Source: Callipepla californica brunnescens
Lineage: Eukaryota > Chordata > Aves > Galliformes > Odontophoridae
NCBI GenBank assembly: GCA_023055505.1
Contig: JALIRH010000150.1
Location: 124,001 to 188,000, forward strand
DNA length: 64,000 nucleotides
Direction: 5' to 3'
In this document: one piece after another, positions 11,701-25,097 of the stretch
How the letters are laid out: each line of letters opens with the position of its first letter
How positions within the stretch are numbered: position 1 is the stretch's first letter
Notes under the pieces: generated by a model
Databases searched by the model: none
What the model was told of the DNA's origin: nothing
What the model saw: only the letters and a program-made list of their open reading frames with translations
Position numbers and translations under genes: made by a program

Positions 11701-14700
11701 TCAGCTTCAAAATAGAGGTCTTATTCATTGTACATCCAGCAGTACATCTAGAATGGGTTTCTCCTCAGTTTGAAAGGCCTTTCTTCTCTCCCATCTACTA
11801 CGTTCTGAATTCCCTCCTCTGCAACAATTGCTGGCACCAGGCTATTAGCAGTGCTCCACAATCCTTTCTCCCAGCTTTACTGTCCTACTTTCATCCCGAT
11901 TGAGCTCCCTTACCTATGACAGAGCTTTCCACTATGATCAGCTTCATCGAGGCTCCCTCCGCCTTGCTGTCAAATAAGCTCAGAAGAATTCTGAACATCT
12001 TGTCACAGTTTCATTTTAGCAGATTATTTTTCCTTAACCGAGATAGGCAGGAGCTAGTAGCTCCCAGAGCTGCCCTTCAGATGCTGAGGCTGAGCTGCAG
12101 AGTACTGAAGCAGGGTTGGGCTGTCCCCCCTCTTCCATTACACTCTTTGCTTAGATATTTTTGAGTTCAGAGAGTTCTAAATCAAGGTTGGGCTGTTTCC
12201 CCTCCCTTCCATTTTTACTCTTTCCTTCAACATTTTGGAGTTCAGAGGGCTCTGTAAACAGACAAGAAACAATTTTCCAATTGGCCAGCTCAAGACTCCT
12301 AAGGAGAACACCAAATGAGCAGTAATGGATTACATGAAGGAAGATGGCTTTTGCTCATCTGTAGCCACGCTCTGCCCCCAAGGGACAATTTTTGCAAGTA
12401 CAGTAACATTATTCAAATGGTTCCCTTCAAATCTAGACTCACTCATTTATCAGTGGCTGGTAGTGTTGTCAAAGTAAACGTAGATGTGCCATCACAGAGC
12501 AAAGAGCAGACTGGAAGGCTCAAGACTGTCAAGCTATTAGCATCATGTTGGGAACGGCTTGCACTGCAGCTCCAAAGCAGGTCTTACGTAAGCTGTAAGT
12601 TTCCTATTCATCCCCATAAAATTCTAGCTGTTAACACAGCAGAAGTGTTCACAGCCAGTTAAACGTAAAATGATTTTATAGGTTTCCAGAGGTGATGTCA
12701 TTTGGGAACAATGCACTGCATTTATGCATGATGTCTGAAAAAACATGGTCAAATGCAAATCACAAGGAAACACAGTCAGTGTTTTACGAGTTTGTAAATC
12801 TGAGGCTATGGATGCGGAGGGAGAAAAGTTTGAATTTAGCATCATAATTTGTGGACACAAAGATTCAACTTCACAGTATTTAGAATAAACACAAAATATG
12901 CTGCAGCAGAAGCAAATATATAGGGCACAAGAACAGCTCAAACTAGAAATATTTCATTATTGTTGCTTCACTGCCCAAGTTCATAGACAGTAGTCTCAAC
13001 ATACCAGTACATATCAATGAGAGATGCTGCGAGGACAGCCCATGTGCAGCGCCTAGCGCATGCTCCAACTTGGCTGAGCATTACATAAGGGCTTTTGTTT
13101 CTCCCCCCTTTTCTTTCCCCCTCAAGAGCAACCCAAAAGAATAAGTGTATAACAGACAGGGTCCTATCCTGATTCACATCTGCGGTATTCTTAATAACTG
13201 TATATTTCTCAAGTCTGTCAAGACAAATGATGTTCAAACACATAATGACCGAAGTTTGATCAGCATTCATCCACAGCCAGGAAGCACACAGTAACAGAGT
13301 GAAGACAGTGAAGAAAAAAAAAAAAACACTGTACACTACGACGTGGGCAGTTTAAAATCCCTATTTTTAAGCCAAACAGGACCCCTTCTCCCTAGCTACA
13401 TCTGCCTGTTCTGCAGCACAACGTCTCAGCACACCAGCAGCTGAAAGCCACGTCAGCCACGCTTCAGTGGGGCAGAAAAATACCTTCTGTTGAAGGGAGA
13501 GGGACAGCAGAGTAATTTAATTTAATGCAAAATTTAATGTTACACTGCCCACCAGCTTCTGGGGTGACATGTACGATCGCACACTTGGAAATTATGGTAA
13601 AGGCTCAGATATTAGTGGGGCCTGAGACATTGCCACAGAGCTCCCCAGGTGCAGACCAACGATAGGCTCCAACTGGTAATCCATCCTTCACACAGAGAAA
13701 AGTCCAGGTACTTATAGTTGCTCCATTCTGTTTCCTATTCTTCCATCTCACCCCCACACAAACACCATGTCACAGCTATTTTTGCTGGGTTTTAAGAGGT
13801 CATTTACACTGTCTTTACTATCATATGCATTACAATGCCTGGTAAGCACTACTACTTAAACAGTAATAATAGCTCTTTTAAAAAGCTTTCCATCAGAAGA
13901 TCACTAAGCTAGGCAGTCTGCATCATCCCCTTTTTAGAGGGAAAGAAAAAATAGATATACATATATACACACAGATCCTGGAGAATAAAGTAACTCCTGC
14001 ACCATTCAGCAAAACCAGGTATGGAGACCCACTGCTTCCAGTGCCCCAAGAACTGAGCTCCTAGTAAAGCCACTGTTTACTTTCTGTTCCCACAACTCAG
14101 GCAATGCCAGGAGGAGCTTTCTCTGCAGCTCAGTCCCGTTTTAACCACTGCTGCTGTGCGCTCCAGTTCAGGCTCCTATTCACTCTGAGAAAACAATTCA
14201 GGTAATTCAGGTAATTCAGGTAAGTAGCTTAAGAGCTAGTTTAGGAACAAAGTTATAATATAAAGCAAATACTGAAATGAACGACAATTGGGATCTTCAA
14301 ATAGAAGAAAAAAATAAAGAAAGGCAGGAAAATTAAATGCCTTGAGCTTGAGGTACAATAAAACATACCCCTGCATTACAAATTCCAAGATATACAGGTC
14401 TCTCAATGAAGCAAGGTGACAAACCATTCCCCTCACTACTTTCAAGTGCATTCTCACATGCAGGAGCAACCTGATACAGAAATTTTGTGCAGTACATTCA
14501 AAACTATTGTAGTTAAATAAATTACATGTTTGGATTCAATTATCAGACCAATGAGTCACAGCTCTCATTTAGCATCTATTAAAAAAAAAAAAAGCCTTGG
14601 AAGCCTCTAGCAGCACCAAGGAAATTCAAAGGGAGGGTGAAGTCAAGTATCTAAAAGAAATGAGAGATGCATTAATCAGCAGGTTCAGACTCCCAACGGC

Positions 14701-14816
14701 AGGAAAAAAAATTATTGCTCGTCTCAGGCATTCTTCAATCTGACCTGCAAAGCAAGCACATTTCAAGTAACACCCAGTACCTCACCGAGGCTGCAAGCCA
14801 AAGCCCCCATTTCCCA
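8760..14816. other. Middle left arm, no recognisable gene
   Basis: This is unique-looking sequence shared with the right arm (about 44356-50420). It holds A-rich tracts at about 10020-10080 and 13315-13326, and a short triple tandem of TTCAGGTAA near 14199-14222. The longest frames (about 105-122 codons on minus at 12624-13336) have no family resemblance. The right arm alters or breaks some of them, which argues against coding function. Confidence 0.55.
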
Positions 14817-14856
14817 TACACACACACACACACACACAGACACACACACACACAGA
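14817..14856. repeat. (CA)n microsatellite
   Basis: CA dinucleotides are interrupted twice by GA (CACAGACACA). The mirror tract in the right arm is (TG)n with CTG interruptions at about 44313-44355 and a slightly different length. Confidence 0.9.
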
Positions 14857-15249
14857 CGAGCGTCTTAACCACATCAAGGTCATCCAGTAACAAGACCATT
14901 AAATTAAGTTTTCCTCTAAAATGAGGTCTTCATTATCAAGACTAATTAAAGGATGACAAAACCTTCTGAACAACTCCAGTCCTCAGTGAAGGCTTATTCG
15001 TGACTACAGCATTCTTTAGAAATGAAGTTAATTAGAATTATTAAGAGCTATTTTAGCCTATGTTAAAGGTCATCTGACTATCAATGCCAGAACTGCATTG
15101 GACTGCAATGATACATAGTTCTCTGTACTTCTAAAATTTTTTACTTCTAAAAGTAAAATTAAACTAGAGCTTAAAATATGTTTTCCTCTTTCTGATTGTT
15201 CTTTCTTCCTGTTTATTATATTACTTCTTTATTTTTGACCTTTTTTTGT

Positions 15250-15486
15250 GGGGTAGACCTGTCCGCCCTGCCGCCGGGGTAGACCTGTCCGCTCTGCTGC
15301 CTGGGTAGACCTGTCCGCCCGGCTTTCGGGGTAGACCTGTCCTCCCTGACGCAGGGGTAGACCTGTTCTCCTGGCCGAGGGGGTAGACCTGTCCGCCCGG
15401 ACGCCTGGGTAGACCTGTCCACCCGAGAGAGGGTTTAGACCTCTCTGCCCAGCCGCCGGGGTAGACCTGTCCTCCCGCTCGCTACC
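15250..15486. repeat. 26-bp minisatellite array 1 (9 copies)
   Basis: Nine tandem copies of a 26-bp unit with core GTAGACCTGTCCGCCC occur here. Variation is mainly in the last 10 bp (CTGCCGCCGG, GGCTTTCGGG and similar). This array carries one copy more than arrays 3 and 5, which are otherwise the same type. Confidence 0.92.
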
Positions 15487-15965
15487 CCCCTCCCCCACCT
15501 CCTCCCCCTCCCCCTCCCGAGGTTTTTTATTCTCTATTATTCTTTTCTTTTTAGTTAGTGATCTTTCTCCGGCTAAAGTCGTCACCTTCGGCGGGATAGA
15601 TTTGACGTGGTGGCTGGACTCGGCGTCCCCCCCCTTTGCCCCCACCTCTTCCCCCCCCCCCCCCTCAACATTTCCAACCTTACCCCACGCTCATCCGCCC
15701 CACACCGCCCGACTCTTCTGTCGTGCTGCTACCCAATTTTATTACTAGTTTTATCTTTAACCGCCTTTTTACTTTAAATGATTTTTGGGGGACGGGGGGG
15801 GGCATAGGGGGGGAAATGCGTGTTTTGTTTTTTTTTTAAAGGAGGATGGTTGTTTAATAAAAGTAAAATTAAACTTGAGCTTAAAATATGTTTTCCTCTT
15901 TCTGATTGTTCTTTCCTCCTGTTTATTATATTACTTATTAATTTTTGACCGGTTTTTTTTTTTTT

Positions 15966-16258
15966 CGTGGGGTAGACCTGTCCTCCCTGACGCAGGGGTA
16001 GACCTGTCCGCCCGACCACCGGATTAGACCTGTCCGCCCAGCCGCCGGGGTAGACGTGTCCGCCCAGCCGCCGGGGTAGACCTGTCCGCCCAGCTTTCGG
16101 GGTAGACCTGTCCTCCGGGCCGCAGTGGTAGACCTGTCCGCCCTGCCGCCTGGGTAGACCTGTCCTCCCGGCCGCAGTGGTAGACCTGTTTGCCCGGCCG
16201 CCGGAGTAGACCTCTCCGCCCAGTCGCTGGGGGAGACCTGTCCTCCCACTTGCTTCCC
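15966..16258. repeat. 26-bp minisatellite array 2 (11 copies)
   Basis: Eleven copies of the GTAGACCTGTCC unit follow a T12 tract. Array 4 (17424-17702) is nearly identical copy by copy, which defines the higher-order dimer. Confidence 0.9.
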
Positions 16259-16732
16259 CACCCCGTCCACGGGGATTCGTTTATTCGAGGTTTTTTATTC
16301 TCTTTATTATTCTTTTCTTTTTAGTTAGTGATCTTTCTCAGGCTGAAGTCGCCTCCTTCGGCGGGGTAGATGTGACGCGGTGCCTGGACTCGGCGTCCCC
16401 CCCTTTGCCCCCACCTCTTCCCCCCCCCCCCCCTCAACTTTTCCAACCTTACCCCACGCTGATCCGCCCCACACCGCCCGACACTTCTGTCGTGCTGCTA
16501 CCCAATTTTATTACTAGTTTTATCTTTAACCGCCTTTTTACATTAAATGATTTTTGGGGGAGGGGGGGCGGCAAGGGGGGGAAATGCGTGTTTTCTTTCG
16601 TTTTGTTTTTAAATGAGGATGATTGTTTATTAAAAGTAAAATTAAACTAGAGCTTAAAATATGTTTTCCTCTTTCTGATTGTTCTTTCTTCCTGTTTATT
16701 ATATTACTTCTTTATTTTTGACCTTTTTTTGT

Positions 16733-16940
16733 GGGGTAGACCTGTCCGCCCTGCCGCCGGGGTAGACCTGTCCGCTCTGCTGCCTGGGTAGACCTGTCCG
16801 CCCGGCTTTCGGGGTAGACCTGTCCTCCCTGACACAGGGGTAGACCTGTTCTCCTGGCCGAGGGGGTAGACCTGTCCACCCGAGAGAGGGTTTAGACCTC
16901 TCTGCCCAGCCGCCGGGGTAGACCTGTCCTCCCGCTCGCT
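16733..16940. repeat. 26-bp minisatellite array 3 (8 copies)
   Basis: Eight copies, almost identical in order and variants to array 5 at 18189-18391. Confidence 0.9.
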
Positions 16941-17423
16941 ACCCCCTCCCCCACCTCCTCCCCCTCCCCCTCCCGAGGTTTTTTATTCTCTATTATTCTT
17001 TTCTTTTTAGTTAGTGATCTTTCTCCGGCTAAAGTCGTCACCTTCGGCGGGATAGATTTGACGTGGTGGCTGGACTCGGCGTCCCCCCCTTTGCCCCCAC
17101 CTCTTCCCCCCCCCCCCCCTCAACATTTCCAACCTTACCCCACGCTCATCCGCCCCACACCGCCCGACTCTTCTGTCGTGCTGCTACCCAATTTTATTAC
17201 TAGTTTTATCTTTAACCGCCTTTTTACTTTAAATGATTTTTGGGGGACGGGGGGGGGCATAGGGGGGGAAATGCGTGTTTTGTTTTTTTTTTAAAGGAGG
17301 ATGGTTGTTTAATAAAAGTAAAATTAAACTTGAGCTTAAAATATGTTTTCCTCTTTCTGATTGTTCTTTCCTCCTGTTTATTATATTACTTATTAATTTT
17401 TGACCGGTTTTTTTTTTTTTTCG

Positions 17424-17702
17424 TGGGGTAGACCTGTCCTCCCTGACGCAGGGGTAGACCTGTCCGCCCGACCACCGGATTAGACCTGTCCGCCCAGCCG
17501 CCGGGGTAGACGTGTCCGCCCAGCCGCCGGGGTAGACCTGTCCGCCCAGCTTTCGGGGTAGACCTGTCCTCCGGGCCGCAGTGGTAGACCTGTCCGCCCT
17601 GCCGCCTGGGTAGACCTGTCCTCCCGGCCGCAGTGGTAGACCTGTTTGCCCGGCCGCCGGAGTAGACCTCTCCGCCCAGTCGCTGGGGGAGACCTGTCCT
17701 CC
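17424..17702. repeat. 26-bp minisatellite array 4 (11 copies)
   Basis: Eleven copies in the same variant order as array 2. Confidence 0.9.
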
Positions 17703-18188
17703 CACTTGCTTCCCCACCCCGTCCACGGGGATTCGTTTATTCGAGGTTTTTTATTCTCTTTATTATTCTTTTCTTTTTAGTTAGTGATCTTTCTCAGGCT
17801 GAAGTCGCCTCCTTCGGCGGGGTAGATGTGACGCGGTGCCTGGACTCGGCGTCCCCCCCCTTTGCCCCCACCTCTTCCCCCCCCCCCCCTCAACTTTTCC
17901 AACCTTACCCCACGCTGATCCGCCCCACACCGCCCGACACTTCTGTCGTGCTGCTACCCAATTTTATTACTAGTTTTATCTTTAACCGCCTTTTTACATT
18001 AAATGATTTTTGGGGGAGGGGGGGCGGCAAGGGGGGGAAATGCGTGTTTTCTTTCGTTTTGTTTTTAAATGAGGATGATTGTTTATTAAAAGTAAAATTA
18101 AACTAGAGCTTAAAATATGTTTTCCTCTTTCTGATTGTTCTTTCTTCCTGTTTATTATATTACTTCTTTATTTTTGACCTTTTTTTGT

Positions 18189-18394
18189 GGGGTAGACCTG
18201 TCCGCCCTGCCGCCGGGGTAGACCTGTCCGCTCTGCTGCCTGGGTAGACCTGTCCGCCCGGCTTTCGGGGTAGACCTGTCCTCCCTGACACAGGGGTAGA
18301 CCTGTTCTCCTGGCCGAGGGGGTAGACCTGTCCACCCGAGAGAGGGTTTAGACCTCTCTGCCCAGCCGCCGGGGTAGACCTGTCCTCCCGCTCG
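18189..18394. repeat. 26-bp minisatellite array 5 (8 copies)
   Basis: Eight copies in the same variant order as array 3. Confidence 0.9.
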
Positions 18395-18883
18395 CTACCC
18401 CCCTCCCCCACCTCCTCCCCCTCCCCCTCCCGAGGTTTTTTATTCTCTATTATTCTTTTCTTTTTAGTTAGTGATCTTTCTCCGGCTAAAGTCGTCACCT
18501 TCGGCGGGATAGATTTGACACGGTGCCTGGACTCGGCGTCCCCCCCTTTGCCCCCACCTCTTCCCCCCCCCCCCCCTCAACATTTCCAACCTTACCCCAC
18601 GCTCATCCGCCCCACACCGCCCGACTCTTCTGTCGTGCTGCTACCCAATTTTATTACTAGTTTTATCTTTAACCGCCTTTTTACTTTAAATGATTTTTGG
18701 GGGACGGGGGGGGGCATAGGGGGGGAAATGCGTGTTTTGTTTTTTTTTTTAAAGGAGGATGGTTGTTTAATAAAAGTAAAATTAAACTTGAGCTTAAAAT
18801 ATGTTTTCCTCTTTCTGATTGTTCTTTCCTCCTGTTTATTATATTACTTATTAATTTTTGACCGGTTTTTTTTTTTTCCTGGG

Positions 18884-19395
18884 GTAGACCTGTCCTCCCT
18901 GACGCAGGGGTAGACCTGTCCTCCCGGCCGCAGGGGTAGACCTGTCCGCCCGACCACCGGATTAGACCTGTCCGCCCAGCCGCCGGGGTAGACGTGTCCG
19001 CCCAGCTTTCGGGGTAGACCTGTCCGCCCAGCTTTCGGGGTAGACCTGTCCTCCGGGCCGCAGTGGTAGACCTGTCCGCCCTGCCGCCGGTGTACACCTG
19101 TCCTCCCGGCCGCAGGGGTAGACCTGTCCGCCCGACCACCGGAGTAGACCTGTCCGCCCAGCCGCCGGGGTAGACCTGTCCGCCCAGCTTTCGGGGTAGA
19201 CCTGTCCTCCGGGCCGCAGTGGTAGACCTGTCCGCCCTGCCGCCGGGGTACACCTGTCCTCCCGGCCGCAGTGGTAGACCTGTCCGCCCTGCCGCCTGGG
19301 TAGACCTGTCCTCCCGGCCGCAGTGGTAGACCTGTCCGCCCTGCCACCTGGGAAGACCTCTCCGCCCAGCCGCTGGGGTAGACCTGTCCTCCCAC
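18884..19395. repeat. 26-bp minisatellite array 6 (20 copies, expanded)
   Basis: This is the largest array, about 20 copies. A run of variants appears twice within it (GTACACCTG variants near 19090 and 19247 mark the internal duplication). The right arm retains the same expansion at 41152-41668. Confidence 0.9.
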
Positions 19396-19855
19396 TTGCT
19401 TCCCCACCCCGTCCACGGGAATTCGTTTATTCGAGGTTTTTTATTCTCTTTATTATTCTTTTCTTTTTAGTTAGTGATCTTTCTCCGGCTGAAGTCGCCT
19501 CCTTCGGCGGGGTAGATGTGACGCGGTGCCTGGACTCGGCGTCCCCCCCTTTACCCCCACCTCTTCCCCCCCCCCCCTCAACTTTGCCAACCTTACCCCA
19601 CGCTGATCCGCCCCACACCGCCCGACACTTCTGTCGTGCTGCTACCCAATTTTATTACTAGTTTTATCTTTAACCGCCTTTTTACTTTAAATGATTTTTG
19701 GGGGAGGGGGGGCGGCAAGGGGGGGAAATGCGTGTTTTCTTTCGTTTTGTTTTTAAATGAGGATGATTGTTTATTAAAAGTAAAATTAAACTTGAGCTTA
19801 AAATATGTTTTCCTCTTTCTGATTGTTCTTTCCTCCTGTTTATCGTATTACTTCT

Positions 19856-20866
19856 GGGCTGATTATGAACAGTGTCTCTGGGAATGCCCAGGGCTAATGC
19901 TTCCTTATTTATTTATGCAAAGATTGATTACTCTGCTTTCAGAGATTTGTTTGCAATTCTATAGATTGACTCTCCTCTGCTTTCGCTTCTGTTCCCTGTT
20001 CCCGTCTATTTCTGTTCTTCTTTCCTTCATATGCAGCTTCCAAACCTGGCATTTTGCAGGTGACACCTCTCTCCTTTCATTTTTGTGTGGACCCTCGTGA
20101 CTTTCCAGTTTGTCACAGATGGATACAAATGCAATATTCAATACTATGAGACAGAGAAGCAGGGCTGTCTTTTTTGATGCACTACAGATATGCTGTAGTG
20201 ATTTAACAGCGACTGAGTAAGATGGGAGATGGCTGGATGCACTTGGTTATTTACTGCATAGAGGGTAGGGTTACACACACACCTACAGGAGCCCCTCCCA
20301 TTGAGTGGCACCCGTTCTGTCTCAGCTCCTCAAACCACAAAGTTAAGGAGCACTGGCACTGGTGGATCCTCTTCTAGCCCCAGACTTGGTCACGGTTTTC
20401 TGGAATTACATGTGCACAGTCTAGGACATAACCTTAGAGAAGGTCACAAAGCTCCAGAGTAACTGTGAGTCTCCTTCAGCAGATCTGCATCAGCAAGGTG
20501 ACTGGACATTGAGGTGTGAGGGATCTCTGCTCAGGTGTGACCTCACCCACTTGGGCTGCTCTCTGTTTTGGGGTAAGATGACTGTCTCCTTGCCATGCTT
20601 TGTCTTTAGTCCCATGGTCAGTCAGCCCTCAGCTGTTGAACTGTCAGCTGTCAGTTCTTTCAGCCTCCCAGTTTGAGACAGCTTTGTGATGGCTACTATC
20701 TTTTTAGCCAGAGTGTTTTGAATTCTGTTGCTCATTGCCTTCCTGTGCAAGGTGTGGTGTGCCATCCCTCAGGCAGTGCCCAGCAGATAAGCTGAGGAGG
20801 CCTGGGCTTAGACAGGGACTGCTGTGTTCCCTCACAGTTCCGCTGACATTTCCCTTGTCCTTGCAG
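19856..20866. other. Sequence between macrosatellite and KRAB gene fragment
   Basis: About 1 kb of ordinary sequence directly upstream of the first KRAB-gene exon, mirrored at 39679-40689. It would be expected to hold the 5' end, the promoter or an earlier exon of that gene. I see no convincing exon, CpG island or TATA-type promoter. Confidence 0.4.
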
Positions 20867-22805
<1,939 letters not shown>

Positions 22806-23166
22806 GTACCTTTGAACCACCTGTATTACTCCTCGTGAGTCTATGAGTCACCGGAGGGAACCAAATGATGCTGAAGTATTCCAGAGTTGCTATAAGATCC
22901 TGTGCAACATCCAGTGATGGTCTGCCCGGGACTGATGAAAAGTAGGATGGTCCTGCACAACGTGACTGCATGCTTCCAGTAGATACCACCGAGCACTGGC
23001 CCAAGGAAGAACACGAGCCATATGCTGATCATCACTCGTCCCAGATTACATCAACATGCATCGTGATGGGGCATTATGTAAGCGTCGTGATGTATTGGGT
23101 CTCTGTATTAAGGAGGGCTCACCCTATAGTTACTTATTCAGTGGTTCATGTCATGAAGGGGTGGAG
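22806..23166 (+). mobile_element. Probable retroviral 3' internal remnant ahead of the LTR
   Basis: The stretch between the last exon-like block and the LTR at 23167 ends in a polypurine tract. It has no intact reading frame longer than about 75 codons and no motif I can name. The assignment rests on the purine tract abutting the LTR start. The mirror is 37384-37744. Confidence 0.45.
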
Positions 23167-23515
23167 TGTATGGGAACTGTTGGATTATGGCCTGAACCAC
23201 TGATTGATCACCTGAGGTGAGCACTGAGTCAGCCGCAGGGGCACAGGTGAAGGTAACGTACCTGTGTGATTGGAAGGGGTGGAGCCTGGCTCCACCTCTC
23301 CCAGACCCCATTTAAGGGCTGACCACCCCCAGGGAAGGATCTCTTGTTGGAGATCCCGCCCTAGTGGAGTCTTTGTTGAGGCTAGACCATCATAAAAGGT
23401 GAGCCACTCTCTTTTTACTATTTGTTTGTATACCGTCTACTTAAGCCTACCAAAAATATGCCATCTTTGGCATATTTCTTTTGGGTGCTGTTCTTGGGGG
23501 GTTATTTGCCCTACA
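23167..23515 (+). mobile_element. LTR with upstream polypurine tract, inner end of left arm
   Basis: This LTR belongs to the same family as 21708-22056 and has the same 349-bp length. It is preceded by a purine tract (GAAGGGGTGGAG, 23155-23166), as for the 3' LTR of a provirus, so some sequence just upstream (about 22810-23166) is probably retroviral 3' internal DNA. After its last base comes CAGAGATAT and about 56 bp nearly identical to the bases after the other LTR. That implies duplication of one integration site, not two independent insertions. Confidence 0.85.
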
Positions 23516-23571
23516 CAGAGATATTAAAGGAGTGCCATGCTTTGAAGAAGGATGCCTGTGTGTCTTGGCCC
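23516..23571. other. 56-bp segment duplicated after both left LTRs
   Basis: CAGAGATATTAAAGGAGTGC and the following bases match those at 22057-22112 and end at CTTGGCCC. From 23572 the sequence becomes the GC-rich tandem repeat. The right arm lacks this piece next to its inner LTR (37037), so it marks the first spacer bases after the palindrome edge. Confidence 0.75.
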
Positions 23572-23794
23572 ATGCGGCGCCCTCTAGGCGCCTCAGCGGA
23601 CCGTTCTGCTCTGTTGGAGCCTGGTAGACGAGGCCGGATGCGGCAAGACGCCCCGGCGGCGCACTTTAGGCGCCTCAGCGGACCGTTAGGCCTCGTCGAA
23701 GCAGGGTAGAAGTGGCCGAGCGCGGCATGCAGCCCGGGCACCGCACTCGTGGCAGCTCCGCCCTGCACGCTGAATCCCCGTTTACGGGAGGGGG

Positions 23795-24150
23795 AAGTAA
23801 GCTGGCAGGCAGGTCTACCCCGGAGGCAGGGAGGACATGTCTATCCTGCCGTCCGGCCAGACAGGTTTACCACCCTCTCTCTCTCTCTCTCAAAAAAAAA
23901 AAAAAAAAAAAAAAAGGAAAAAAATCTGTCAAAAATTAAGAAGTAATATAATAAACAGGAGGAAAGAATAATCAGAAAGAGGAAAACATATTTTAAGCTC
24001 AAGTTTAATTGTACTTTTATTAAACAATCATCCTCTTTTATAAACAAAATGAAACAAAACGCACATTTCCCCCACACCTATCCCCCCCCCTTCCCCCATC
24101 CCGCATAAAAAAAAAAAAAAATTAAAGTAAAAAGGCGGCTAAAAATAAAG
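23795..24150 (-). repeat. Truncated macrosatellite unit in the spacer
   Basis: In the orientation of the right arm: GAATCCCCG, about three degenerate 26-bp copies, a (CT)n and A22 tract, then the AT-rich head (AAACAGGAGGAAAGAA, TTTTAAGCTCAAGTTTAATT) and the G/C-run region. It breaks off at GGCGGCTAAAAATAAA, where the 82-bp repeat resumes. Confidence 0.85.
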
Positions 24151-24919
24151 CAAGACGCCCCGGCGGCGCCCTCTGGGCAACTCCGCCCTGCGCAAGTCTG
24201 TTGGAGCCGGGTAGACGTGTCCGAGCGCGGCAAGCCGACATGGCAGCGCCCTCTAGGCGCCTCAGCATACCGTTCGTCCTGGTCGGAGCCGGGTAGACGT
24301 GGCCGAGCGCGGCAAGTAGCCCCGGCGGCGCCCTCTGGGCAGTTCAGCCCAGCGCGCCAAGTCTGTCGGAGCCCGGACGCGGCAAGCCGCCCCGGCGGCT
24401 ATCTCTAGGCGTCTCATCGGACCGTTCTGCCCTCTCGGAGCAGGGTAGACAGGGCCGAGCGCGGCAAGACATCCCGGCGGCGCACTCTAGGAGTCTCATC
24501 GGACCGTTCGTCCCTATCGGAGCCGGGTAGACGTGGCTGGACGCGGCAAGCATCCCCGGCAGCGCCCTCTAGGCGTCACAGCGGACCGTTCAGCTGGGTT
24601 GGAGCCGGGTAGACGTGGCCGGACGCGGCAAGCCGACACGGCAGCGCCCTCTAGGCGCCTCAGCAAACCGTTCGTCACGGTCGGAGCCGGGTAGATGAGG
24701 CCGTACGCGGCGAGCCGCCCGTTTCACCCTCTGGGCAGCTCCGCCCTGCAAATTCCGTCGGAGCCTGGTAGACGTGGCCGAGCGCGGCAAGCCGCCCCGG
24801 CTGCGCCCTATAGGCGCCTCAGCGGACCGTTCGTCCCTGTCGGAGTCCGGTAGACGTGGCCGAGCGCGGCAAGTAGCCTGGGCACCGCAATCGTGGCAGC
24901 TCCGTCCTGCACCCTGAAT

Positions 24920-25055
24920 CCCCGTGGACGAGAGGGGGGAAGTAAGCGGGCGGACAGGTCTACCCCGGCGGCGGGGAGGACAGGTCTACCCCGCCTGCCG
25001 GGCGGACAGGTCTATCCCGCCGTCCGGCCTGACAGGTTTACCCCCCTCCCTCTCT

Positions 25056-25097
<42 letters not shown>

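Larger units (their letters stand above)
15149..19855 (+). repeat. Macrosatellite block with dimeric higher-order repeat, left arm
   Basis: The phrase AAAAGTAAAATTAAACT recurs at 15149, 15858, 16632, 17313, 18087, 18772 and 19776. Spacings are 709, 774, 681, 774, 685 and 1004 bp. Alternate units match each other best, giving a dimer of about 1455 bp (15858 to 17313, 16632 to 18087, 17313 to 18772). Each unit has an AT-rich head, a T tract, an array of 26-bp repeats (9, 11, 8, 11, 8, 20 copies), a TC-rich segment, a C13-like run, a conserved ~120-bp GC-mixed segment, and a G-rich run with ATGCGTGTTTT. The last unit is longer because its 26-bp array expanded to 20 copies. No gene is seen. The reversed block in the other arm is at 40690-44025. 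Confidence 0.93.

Noticed and set aside
12624..13336. Two frames of 105 and 122 codons on minus
   Set aside because: Low-complexity Phe/Cys-rich ends, no motif, and the second is altered in the right arm by the 24-bp duplication and by substitutions.
15250..19395. CRISPR-like array
   Set aside because: Repeats are directly tandem with no unique spacers, in a vertebrate satellite context.
15216..19416. Long proline/glycine/arginine-rich reading frames across the minisatellite arrays (and their mirrors at 41132-43929)
   Set aside because: They are produced by a 26-bp tandem repeat read through three frames. Copy number and frame vary between units and arms, and there is no start context or conserved ending.
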